From Flavobacteriaceae bacterium (GTDB lineage: Bacteria > Bacteroidota > Bacteroidia > Flavobacteriales > Flavobacteriaceae): a stretch of DNA of 64,000 nt. The notes beneath the pieces are model-generated. The model had not been told where the DNA came from. It was given only the letters and a program-made list of their open reading frames with translations, and made no database searches. Made by a program: the position numbers and the translations under genes. This document shows, piece by piece, positions 35,464-42,639 of this stretch; the stretch's first letter is position 1, and every line of letters starts with the position of its first letter. The stretch spans positions 1 through 64,000 of the forward strand of contig JAIPBH010000002.1 of the NCBI GenBank assembly GCA_021739635.1, given 5' to 3'.

Positions 35464-36075
35464 TTATATTTTTATTGAATTAATGATAAACTCAGCCACT
35501 TCCGTTTTTCTATTTTCTAGTATTTTATTGTAGCTTTCTTTATCCACATTAACAAGCGCCATCAATAGCGGTTCTCCGATAAAAGGAAAAATATTTAAAG
35601 AGATAATATTGATAAATAACTGTTCGGCTTCGATTGGTTTAATAATTCCTTGATTTATAGCATCACTTACTTGAAGTTTAAATTTTTCAATGGAAGGAAA
35701 ATTTTTTTCAGAGCGAAGCTTTTGAACAAGTTCTGGGTTTTTATTTAATTCTTGTACTACAAAATTTGGTAAATAGGGATGTCTGATTACAAACGAGACA
35801 TAATTTTCAGTAAATTTTCTTATTTTTTCAAATAAATCGCTATCATCATTTAGCACTTTATTTAATTGTGGTGCTAAAAGCGAAAAAGCACTTTTGAAAA
35901 CAGCTTCAAATAATAATTGTTTGCTCCTATAATAATAATGCAATAATGCTTTATTAATTTTTGCTTTATCTGCTATTTCTTGCATTCTTGCACCTGCCAT
36001 TCCTTTTTGCTGAAAGATTTCTTTTGCTGCTATTAATATTTCAGTTTCAGTATTTTCAGTTTTAATTTTATCCAT
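35464..36075 (-). CDS. TetR-family transcriptional regulator
   Basis: A 203-residue regulator with an N-terminal HTH (FQQKGMAGARMQEIADKAKI, then NKALLHYYYRSKQLLFEAVF) and an all-helical ligand-binding part. It is the first gene of the TolC-HlyD-ABC operon, in the position of YbiH/CecR in E. coli. It most likely represses the operon from a palindrome upstream and is released by an exported compound. The ligand is unknown. Confidence 0.9.
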   Translation of the reverse strand: MDKIKTENTETEILIAAKEIFQQKGMAGARMQEIADKAKINKALLHYYYRSKQLLFEAVFKSAFSLLAPQLNKVLNDDSDLFEKIRKFTENYVSFVIRHPYLPNFVVQELNKNPELVQKLRSEKNFPSIEKFKLQVSDAINQGIIKPIEAEQLFINIISLNIFPFIGEPLLMALVNVDKESYNKILENRKTEVAEFIINSIKI

Positions 36076-36088
36076 ATTGTTTAATTAT

Positions 36089-36116
36089 ATAGTTTAACTA
36101 TTTGGTAACAAATTTA
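36089..36116 (-). promoter_or_regulatory. Promoter and operator of the exporter operon
   Basis: On the minus strand TAAATTTG (36109-36116) matches the TAnnTTTG -7 consensus. Just downstream, ATAGTTTAACTAT (36089-36101) is a palindrome lying between promoter and the TetR start. That is where autorepression would act. Confidence 0.5.
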
Positions 36117-36207
36117 CTAAAATAAAATTACTAAAATAGTATTTATGCTTTTTTTAACAAATAATAAAGTCTTAATAGCTTCAAATAGCATTGATTACAA
36201 GAAATTT

Positions 36208-37461
36208 TTAGTTTGTGACTGAAGATTTTTTCAATATATTATTGTCTAAAATTGAAAATTTATCTTTTAAAATCTTCATATCATCACTAACTTTCCGATA
36301 CAATACTTTTGCATAATGTTGTGTAGTTCTTAAATTTTTATGCCCAAGCATTTTGCTCACGCTTTCAATTGGAACGCCATTGGTAAGCGTTACCGTAGTA
36401 GCAAAAGTATGTCGAGCAATATGAAAGGTTAATTCTTTTTCAATTTCACAAACTCCAGCTATTTCTTTTAAATACGCATTCATCTTTTGGTTCGATAGGA
36501 TAGGTAGTAGTTTATACTCGTTATTACATTGTGGATGATTTTCGTATTTCTCAATTATCATTTGTGTAACCGGAAGGATTGGAATTTTTGAAGCACTTTC
36601 TGTTTTTTGTCTGTGAGTGAATATCCATTTCTCGCCATCAATGCCAAAGCTTATATGTGACTTTGTTAGGTTTTTGACATCAATGTATGCCAAACCTGTA
36701 AAGCAGCTAAAAAGGAAGATATCGCGAACTACTGATAGTCTTTCTGTTTTGAAGTCTTTTTCAATTATAGATTGAATTTCATTTTCTGTTAAATAAACTC
36801 GCTCAACTTCTTTGACTTTTGATTTGTAGTTTGCAAATGGATTTTTCTCTAGCCAGTCATTGGCCAAACAAAGCTTGATAATTTTATTGAAGTTCTTGAT
36901 GTATTTTACAGCTGTGTTATTCGCACAATTTCTTACGCTTCTTAGCCAAAACTCATAATCGGTTATAAAAGCATGATCAATTTTTGTAATATCTATATCG
37001 GAAACATTGTATTTCCATTGCATGAATTCAATAGTATGCTTGAGTGAAGTAGTGTAGCGTTCTAATGTTCCTGGAGCGTATTCTTTTCCAACAAGCTCTT
37101 TTATTTTGTTGTTGTGGTCTTTGAAGATAGGGACTAACATTCTTTGTCTTTCCTCAGTACCAAGTAGTTTGCTTTTGAAGTTTTCAATAGATAGAGTTTG
37201 GTTCCGATGAATTAGTTCCATTTGTGCATCTAATACTTTTGATTTCATCAAATCAAGGTAACTATTGATTGAACGTGCTTCTTCTGTAGTACCTTTCATT
37301 TTGGATAACTCATTAGACCATTTTGATTTTTCTACAAATTTTTTTGTACTAAATTCTAAACGTTTTCCATCAACTGTTAATCTTACATAAATGGGAAGTA
37401 GTCCGTTTGCATTGGCTTTTGTGCTTTTGGCATAAAAGTGAAGAGTGATTTTTGTTTTCAT
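36208..37461 (-). CDS. int: IntDOT-like tyrosine recombinase (island integrase)
   Basis: A 417-residue recombinase from the ATG at 37461; a TTG 12 bp upstream would add only four residues. The arm-binding domain (to about 95) and SAM-like core-binding domain (110-210) are followed by a catalytic domain. Numbered from the longer version, HIARH (His351, Arg354), His378 in LGHKN and Tyr387 are present, but the first Arg is replaced by Ala262 in CFTGLAYID. IntDOT of CTnDOT also lacks this Arg. The gene sits 274 bp from tRNA-Ser and reads away from it. Confidence 0.9.
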   Translation of the reverse strand: MKTKITLHFYAKSTKANANGLLPIYVRLTVDGKRLEFSTKKFVEKSKWSNELSKMKGTTEEARSINSYLDLMKSKVLDAQMELIHRNQTLSIENFKSKLLGTEERQRMLVPIFKDHNNKIKELVGKEYAPGTLERYTTSLKHTIEFMQWKYNVSDIDITKIDHAFITDYEFWLRSVRNCANNTAVKYIKNFNKIIKLCLANDWLEKNPFANYKSKVKEVERVYLTENEIQSIIEKDFKTERLSVVRDIFLFSCFTGLAYIDVKNLTKSHISFGIDGEKWIFTHRQKTESASKIPILPVTQMIIEKYENHPQCNNEYKLLPILSNQKMNAYLKEIAGVCEIEKELTFHIARHTFATTVTLTNGVPIESVSKMLGHKNLRTTQHYAKVLYRKVSDDMKILKDKFSILDNNILKKSSVTN

Positions 37462-37587
37462 TGTGGTGACCAATTAATTATTACTCAAGTTAAATTTAAA
37501 TTTTACAACAAACAAGATGTTTGATAAATGAACAAGCTATTGAACAAGTCATTAAACTGCCTATTTGCAATGCTTTCGAGAATTTAG

Positions 37588-37621
37588 CGAGACCCTAATT
37601 TTTGAATTTTATAGGGTCTCG
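37588..37621. promoter_or_regulatory. Inverted pair of putative integrase arm sites
   Basis: CGAGACCCTA (37588-37597) and TAGGGTCTCG (37612-37621) are perfect inverted copies with a 14-nt spacer. A third copy lies at 6185-6194, inside the other island end. They could instead act as a hairpin terminator, as T-rich sequence follows; the match at the far end favours a recombination role. Confidence 0.45.
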
Positions 37622-37678
37622 ATTTTATCTCGATTAGTATAAGATTGAATGAATAATTTGGTATGTCTGCAAAAGAAA

Positions 37679-37711
37679 AAACCCTGTAAATCATAAGATT
37701 TACAGGGTTTT
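37679..37711 (-). terminator. Island-borne terminator for tRNA-Ser
   Basis: AAAACCCTGTAAATC pairs perfectly with GATTTACAGGGTTTT around a 3-nt loop. It lies 24 bp beyond the tRNA 3' end, inside the island. It replaces the chromosomal hairpin at 6071-6106, which begins with the same AAACCCT. Confidence 0.75.
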
Positions 37712-37732
37712 GATACCATTTAGGATTTTTTC

Positions 37733-37750
37733 AGCGGAGAAAGAGGGATT
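37733..37750. repeat. attR: 18-bp repeat within tRNA-Ser 3' end
   Basis: Identical to 6113-6130. It covers the acceptor and part of the T-arm of tRNA-Ser, so integration restores a complete tRNA gene. Confidence 0.9.
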
Positions 37751-37819
37751 CGAACCCCCGGAGGTGTGACCCTCAACAGTTTTCAAGACTGCCGCATTCG
37801 ACCACTCTGCCATTTCTCC
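37735..37819 (-). tRNA. tRNA-Ser (anticodon UGA)
   Basis: An 85-nt gene with acceptor GGAGAAA/TTTCTCC, discriminator G, anticodon stem-loop CAGTCTTGAAAACTG (anticodon TGA), a long variable arm typical of serine tRNA, and T-loop GGTTCGAATCC. CCA is not encoded. Its 3' end is the island attachment site. Position and structure were read directly from the sequence. Confidence 0.97.
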
Positions 37820-37857
37820 AAAGTTTGGTCTCATAAGCTATATGCTTATTGCGGGTG

Positions 37858-37889
37858 CAAATATAGAACCCTTTTTTAATACTTTCAAA
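37858..37889 (-). promoter_or_regulatory. Promoter of tRNA-Ser
   Basis: On the minus strand TTTG (37886-37889) and TATATTTG (37858-37865) are separated by exactly 20 nt, a full match to the Bacteroidota -33/-7 consensus. It lies 38 bp before the mature tRNA end. Confidence 0.8.
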
Positions 37890-37979
37890 TAAAAATACTA
37901 GTTTTTTACAAATAAATTTAAACTCATTTACTATTAATTATTTTGTGCCAAATTTCTGTAAAAAGATAGTTTCAAACCT

Positions 37980-37987
37980 TATTTTTG
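37980..37987 (+). promoter_or_regulatory. -7 element of the nitroreductase gene
   Basis: TATTTTTG matches TAnnTTTG, 19 bp before the ATG. A TCTG at about the -33 position is one base from consensus. Confidence 0.5.
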
Positions 37988-38006
37988 TATCATATTTTAA
38001 AATATT

Positions 38007-38639
38007 ATGAATATCATTGAACAGTTGAGATGGCGTTACGCTACTAAAAAATTCGACACTAATAAAAAATTGTCAAAGGCTAAGATTGATACTTTAAAAG
38101 AAGCTTTTAATCTTACCGCTACATCTTTTGGGCTTCAAACAATTACTATGTTGGTTGTTAAAAATAATAAACTGAAAGAATCTTTAGTTCCTCACACCTA
38201 TAATCAAAAGCAAGTTTTTGAAGCTTCTCATTTATTGGTTATTTGTATTCAGAATGATATTACTGATTATGATGTTACTATGTATTTTGATTCGGTAAAA
38301 ACAATTCGAAATACCCCTGAAACTATTCTTGAACCATTTAAGAATAATCTATTAAAAACAATGCAAAACATGTCTGTTATTGAACGCCAAAAATGGTCAA
38401 TGAATCAAGCATATATTGCTTTAGGAAATTTAATGACAGTTTGTGCCGTAGAAGGTATAGATGCTTGTCCAATGGAAGGATTTGTTTCTGAAAAATATGA
38501 TGAAATTTTAAATTTGAAAGATCTAGGGTTAAAATCTGTACTATTATTGCCTGTTGGATATAGAGCAGAAGATGATATGTTTGCATCCTTTAAAAAAGTC
38601 AGAAAATCTTTAGATAAAACAATTATTGAACTAAACTAA
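38007..38639 (+). CDS. Nitroreductase family NAD(P)H oxidoreductase
   Basis: A 210-residue FMN-dependent oxidoreductase of the NfsB type. The N-terminal RWRYATKKFD is the typical FMN-phosphate-binding start. AYIALGNLMTVCAVEGIDAC and the ending LLPVGYRAEDD complete the pattern. Such enzymes reduce nitro-compounds or quinones. It precedes the aminotransferase gene by 5 bp and shares its promoter. The physiological substrate is unknown. Confidence 0.9.
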   Translation: MNIIEQLRWRYATKKFDTNKKLSKAKIDTLKEAFNLTATSFGLQTITMLVVKNNKLKESLVPHTYNQKQVFEASHLLVICIQNDITDYDVTMYFDSVKTIRNTPETILEPFKNNLLKTMQNMSVIERQKWSMNQAYIALGNLMTVCAVEGIDACPMEGFVSEKYDEILNLKDLGLKSVLLLPVGYRAEDDMFASFKKVRKSLDKTIIELN

Positions 38640-38644
38640 AAATA

Positions 38645-39838
38645 ATGCCAGGATTTGAATTTTTTGGAGAGTTAGAGAGAAAAGAAGTTAACGACGTTTT
38701 AAATACAGGCGTGTTAATGCGCTATGGTTTTGATGGTATGCGCAATAATCATTGGAAAGCCAAAGAATTAGAGCTAGAACTTCAAAATCAATTTCAAGTT
38801 AAGCATGCACAATTATTAAGTAGCGGAACCGCTGCAGTTTCCATGTCATTAGCAATTGCAGGAGTTGGAGCAGGAGATGAAGTTATTATGCCATGTTTTA
38901 CTTTTGTTGCAAGTTTTGAGGCAATCATGATGCTTGGAGCCATTCCTGTTTTAGTAGATATTGATGATACTCTTACTTTAGATATTGATGAAGTTAAAAA
39001 AGCAATTACTTTAAAAACTAAAGCGATCATGCCAGTTCATATGTGCGGAAGTATGGCAAATTTACAAGCTTTAAAATCAATTTGTGACAAGCATCATCTT
39101 GTGTTGGTTGAAGATGCTTGTCAGGCAATTGGAGGAACGTATCAAGGAAAAGCTTTAGGAAGTTATGGGGATGTAGGCAGTTTTTCTTTTGACTTTGTAA
39201 AAACCATTACTTGTGGTGAAGGTGGTGCTATTATTACTAACAATTCTAAGTATGCTCAATATGCAGACCATTATTCAGATCATGGACACGATCATTTAGG
39301 AAATGACCGAGGAGCAGAAATGCATCCGTTTTTAGGTTATAATTTTAGAATATCAGAACTCAATGCAGCCGTTGGATTAGCACAAGTGAAACGATTACAG
39401 GAATTTATTTCCATTCAAAAAAAGCATTACACCATTTTAAGAGATGCCCTATCTCAAATTCCTGAAATTATTTTTAGAACAGTTCCAGAAGGCGGTGAAG
39501 AAAATTATTCCTTTTTAAATTTCTATTTACCAGATTTAGAAACTACCCGAAATGTTTCAAAAGCTTTTAAAGATGCTGGTATAGATGGCTGTTTTCATTA
39601 TTATGATAATAATTGGCATTACGTTAGAAAATGGAATCATTTAAAAGATTTAAAGTCATTATATCCAATTTCCAACGAAGTTAAAAAGGGTTTGAAATAC
39701 CTTCAAACTAAAACTTTTGAAAAATCAGATTTTTATATTGGTAGAAATCTATCATGCTTAATAAAGCTTTCATGTAAAGAAAAAGAAGTTTTAGAACGAG
39801 CTAATAAAATGGTAGAGATTATAAAATCTAGTGTTTAG
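38645..39838 (+). CDS. DegT/DnrJ/EryC1/StrS-type aminotransferase
   Basis: A 397-residue PLP enzyme with AQLLSSGTAAVSMSLAI (cofactor pocket), VEDACQAIGGTYQGKALGSY and the Schiff-base Lys in FDFVKTITCGEGGAIITN. The family transaminates sugar-nucleotide ketones for surface glycans or antibiotics. Its neighbours do not show a glycan cluster, so the substrate is open. It is co-transcribed with the nitroreductase. The length is normal. Confidence 0.85.
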   Translation: MPGFEFFGELERKEVNDVLNTGVLMRYGFDGMRNNHWKAKELELELQNQFQVKHAQLLSSGTAAVSMSLAIAGVGAGDEVIMPCFTFVASFEAIMMLGAIPVLVDIDDTLTLDIDEVKKAITLKTKAIMPVHMCGSMANLQALKSICDKHHLVLVEDACQAIGGTYQGKALGSYGDVGSFSFDFVKTITCGEGGAIITNNSKYAQYADHYSDHGHDHLGNDRGAEMHPFLGYNFRISELNAAVGLAQVKRLQEFISIQKKHYTILRDALSQIPEIIFRTVPEGGEENYSFLNFYLPDLETTRNVSKAFKDAGIDGCFHYYDNNWHYVRKWNHLKDLKSLYPISNEVKKGLKYLQTKTFEKSDFYIGRNLSCLIKLSCKEKEVLERANKMVEIIKSSV

Positions 39839-39945
39839 AAACCAAAACAACTTGTTAATTTTTTTTTATACTGTATGGTTTTTGTATTGGTTAAAAGCTA
39901 GTAGTTTAATTTTTTTAAAAGTATATTGCTCAAAAATATATTTTA

Positions 39946-41466
39946 ATGAAAAATTACTACTCTAATTTAATTACTTTTTTCTTATTTGTTTGTCATATTG
40001 CTGTTGCCCAGCAAATGCCTCTTGATTTTTCAGACTCATCCCAAATATTTAGTGTTTGGGGTGGCAGTAGTTTTTCAACCAGACCTTCACCAACAGATTC
40101 TAACAATACTATTGGTCAATTTTTTCATAGTGCTTCAGCTGCTGAACAAGGATTTTATATAGATTTAATAAGACCTATAGATTTAGATTCAAATAGTACA
40201 ATCACTTTAGCTTTTTATGCAGAAGACCCTCAACAGCACACAGTAGGTTTGAAGTTAGAACAAGGGGATAATGCGCCTATACAATTAAATTTGAATGTTA
40301 CCTCTCAAAATAGTTGGACTACTTTAACATATGATTTTTCAACAATAGGAGGAAATGGTAACTATAACAGATTAACTATTTTAATCGATATTGGTAGTTC
40401 AACCCCTGGAGCTTTTTTTATTGATAATATTGATGATGGTTCCATTCCAATTGCTTCACCACCAGATCCTATTTATAATTATTTGGTTTGGTCAGATGAA
40501 TTTGATGGTACTGGTGGTATTAATACATCAAACTGGTTTCATCAAACGATACCAATTATAAATGGACAAGATTGGGCTAATGGTGAAATTCAGCACTATA
40601 CAGATAGAAACATTAATGCTTACATGGAAAATGGCTCCTTAAAAATTTTGGCAAAAAAAGAGACCTACACAAACCAAGGCGTTACCAAGCAATACACCTC
40701 TGCAAGACTGAATTCTAAATTTGCATTTACCTATGGCAAAGTTGAAATTAGGGCAAAAATGCCTTATGGAATTGGTACTTTTCCAGCGCTTTGGATGCTA
40801 GGCCAAAATATTACAGAAACTGGAGGTTACTGGGCAGCAACACATGGAACAACAGGTTGGCCAGATTGTGGAGAAATCGATATTATTGAACATTGGGGAG
40901 AAAATCAAGACTTTGTGCAAAGTGCTTTGCATAACAGATCTAGTTTTGGAGGTACTGTTAATAAAGGAGGAAGACTTATTAGTAATGCTTCAACAGAATT
41001 TCATATTTATACTTTGGATTGGAATTCTAATAAAATGACTTTTAGTGTAGATGGCATAGTTCATTATGTTTATAATCCAGTAACTAAAACCATTCAAAAT
41101 TGGCCTTATAATGCCCCTCAATATTTATTGTTTAATGTTGCTATTTTACCAAATATTGCATCAAACTTTACCGAAAGTGCTATGGAAATAGATTATGTTA
41201 GAGTTTATCAAACTAATCCGTTAAGTATTGATAAAAAGGTTTTAAATGATCTTAAAGTTTACCCTAACCCATCTCATACAATTATTAATATATCATCTCA
41301 ATCTGTTATAGATAAGGTTAAATTATACGATAGTACTGGAAAATTAATTTTAACTAAAGATAAAAAGCCAAAAGACGTGAATATAATGGGTATACGGTCT
41401 GGGTTTTATCTGCTTAAAATTTATTCAGGTGAAGCCATTAGTACAAAAAAAGTCGTTATTAATTAA
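39946..41466 (+). CDS. Secreted GH16 beta-glucanase (laminarinase-like), T9SS substrate
   Basis: A 506-residue secreted enzyme: signal peptide (ITFFLFVCHIAVAQ), an N-terminal beta-sandwich of about 140 residues like a carbohydrate-binding module, and a GH16 catalytic domain. The domain contains GEIDIIEHWG (nucleophile Glu310, Asp312, acid/base Glu315) and PALWMLG. The last 75 residues (VYPNPSHTIINISS to KKVVIN) are a type IX secretion sorting domain. It should cut beta-1,3-glucans such as laminarin outside the cell. It ends convergently, overlapping ribBA by 4 bp. Confidence 0.9.
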   Translation: MKNYYSNLITFFLFVCHIAVAQQMPLDFSDSSQIFSVWGGSSFSTRPSPTDSNNTIGQFFHSASAAEQGFYIDLIRPIDLDSNSTITLAFYAEDPQQHTVGLKLEQGDNAPIQLNLNVTSQNSWTTLTYDFSTIGGNGNYNRLTILIDIGSSTPGAFFIDNIDDGSIPIASPPDPIYNYLVWSDEFDGTGGINTSNWFHQTIPIINGQDWANGEIQHYTDRNINAYMENGSLKILAKKETYTNQGVTKQYTSARLNSKFAFTYGKVEIRAKMPYGIGTFPALWMLGQNITETGGYWAATHGTTGWPDCGEIDIIEHWGENQDFVQSALHNRSSFGGTVNKGGRLISNASTEFHIYTLDWNSNKMTFSVDGIVHYVYNPVTKTIQNWPYNAPQYLLFNVAILPNIASNFTESAMEIDYVRVYQTNPLSIDKKVLNDLKVYPNPSHTIINISSQSVIDKVKLYDSTGKLILTKDKKPKDVNIMGIRSGFYLLKIYSGEAISTKKVVIN

Positions 41467-42623
41467 TAACTTACGTACTCAATAATCTCTAATCCATATC
41501 CAATTAAACCAACGCGTTTGGTGTGTTCGCTATTTGATATTAATCGTAATTTATGAATATTTAAATCATGAAGTATTTGAGCACCTATGCCAAAATCTCT
41601 GGAATCCATATCAATTCTTGGTGCTTTTGAAATTTCATTAGGTTTTTGGTCTTGTTTTAAAAAGCCCAAACGTTTTAAAATATTCATAGATTGCACTTCT
41701 TGATTAATAAAAATAATGGCACCTTTACCTTCGTTATTGATAACTTTAAACATGTCATCTAATTGTTTATCAACATTATTTGTTAGGGTTCCTAGAATGT
41801 CATTGTTTACTAAAGTAGAATTTATCCTTGTTAAAACGGGTTCATTATCTTTCCATTGACCTTTTGTTAAAGCAATGTGTATTTGGTTATTGGTAGTTTG
41901 CAGGTAAGCTCTCAATCTAAAACTCCCAAAGCGAGTTTCTACTTGAAAATCTTCTTTTTTCTCAATTAATGAGTCATGTTGCATTCTGTAAGCTACCAAA
42001 TCTTCAATAGAAACTATTTTAAGATCTAATTTTTTAGCCACTTCAATAAGTTCAGGTAAGCGAGCCATACTGCCATCTTCATTCATAATTTCTACAATAA
42101 CACCAGCAGGTTTTAATCCTGCTAATCTAGCAAAATCAATAGCAGCTTCTGTATGTCCTGTTCGTCTTAAAACGCCACCTTGTTTTGCTACTAATGGAAA
42201 TATGTGACCTGGTCTTCCCAATTCAAAAGGTTTAGTGTCAGGGTTAATAAGAGCTTTTATTGTTTTGGCTCTATCGCTTGCAGAAATACCTGTTGTAACG
42301 CCATTTCCTCTTAAATCAACAGATACAGTGAAAGCAGTTTCCATAGGATCCGTGTTATTTCTAACCATCATGTTAAGTTCTAGTTCCTCACATCTGCTTT
42401 CAGTAAGTGGCACACAAATAAGACCTCTTCCATGTGTTGCCATAAAATTTATCATTTGTGGCGTCACTTTATCAGCTGCAGCTAGAAAATCTCCTTCGTT
42501 TTCACGGTTTTCATCATCAACTACAATAATCACTTTACCATTTCTAATATCGTCAATGGCTTCGTGAATGGTATTAAGTTTAAATTTTGAAGTTTTTATA
42601 GCTGTTTTCATGTCTGTAATCAT
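41463..42623 (-). CDS. ribBA: RibBA with a degenerate GTP cyclohydrolase half
   Basis: A 386-residue riboflavin protein. Residues about 15-215 form an intact 3,4-dihydroxy-2-butanone-4-phosphate synthase (VDDENRENEGDF; ATHGRGLICVPL; GHTEAAIDFARLAGL). The rest has the outline of GTP cyclohydrolase II but lacks the zinc-binding cysteines: the usual GDxxxSxxCDC region reads LVNNDILGTLTNNVDKQLD. A separate active RibA is expected elsewhere. The start could also be the ATG four codons in, at 42611. Confidence 0.9.
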   Translation of the reverse strand: MITDMKTAIKTSKFKLNTIHEAIDDIRNGKVIIVVDDENRENEGDFLAAADKVTPQMINFMATHGRGLICVPLTESRCEELELNMMVRNNTDPMETAFTVSVDLRGNGVTTGISASDRAKTIKALINPDTKPFELGRPGHIFPLVAKQGGVLRRTGHTEAAIDFARLAGLKPAGVIVEIMNEDGSMARLPELIEVAKKLDLKIVSIEDLVAYRMQHDSLIEKKEDFQVETRFGSFRLRAYLQTTNNQIHIALTKGQWKDNEPVLTRINSTLVNNDILGTLTNNVDKQLDDMFKVINNEGKGAIIFINQEVQSMNILKRLGFLKQDQKPNEISKAPRIDMDSRDFGIGAQILHDLNIHKLRLISNSEHTKRVGLIGYGLEIIEYVSY

Positions 42624-42639
42624 GTTGCAAAGATATTGG

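Larger units (their letters stand above)
6113..37750. mobile_element. tRNA-Ser-integrated genomic island, 31.6 kb
   Basis: The island is bounded by the two 18-bp direct repeats and carries a tyrosine recombinase at the tRNA end, a small HTH protein, RteC, DnaC-like and initiator-like proteins, an FRG protein, AbiE, a type I restriction system, Fic, a nuclease and an ABC exporter operon. RteC and the recombinase type link it to CTnDOT-like conjugative elements. No relaxase, VirD4/TraG, or Tra genes were found, so it is either mobilised in trans or defective. The boundaries are directly supported by the repeat and tRNA structure. Confidence 0.9.
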
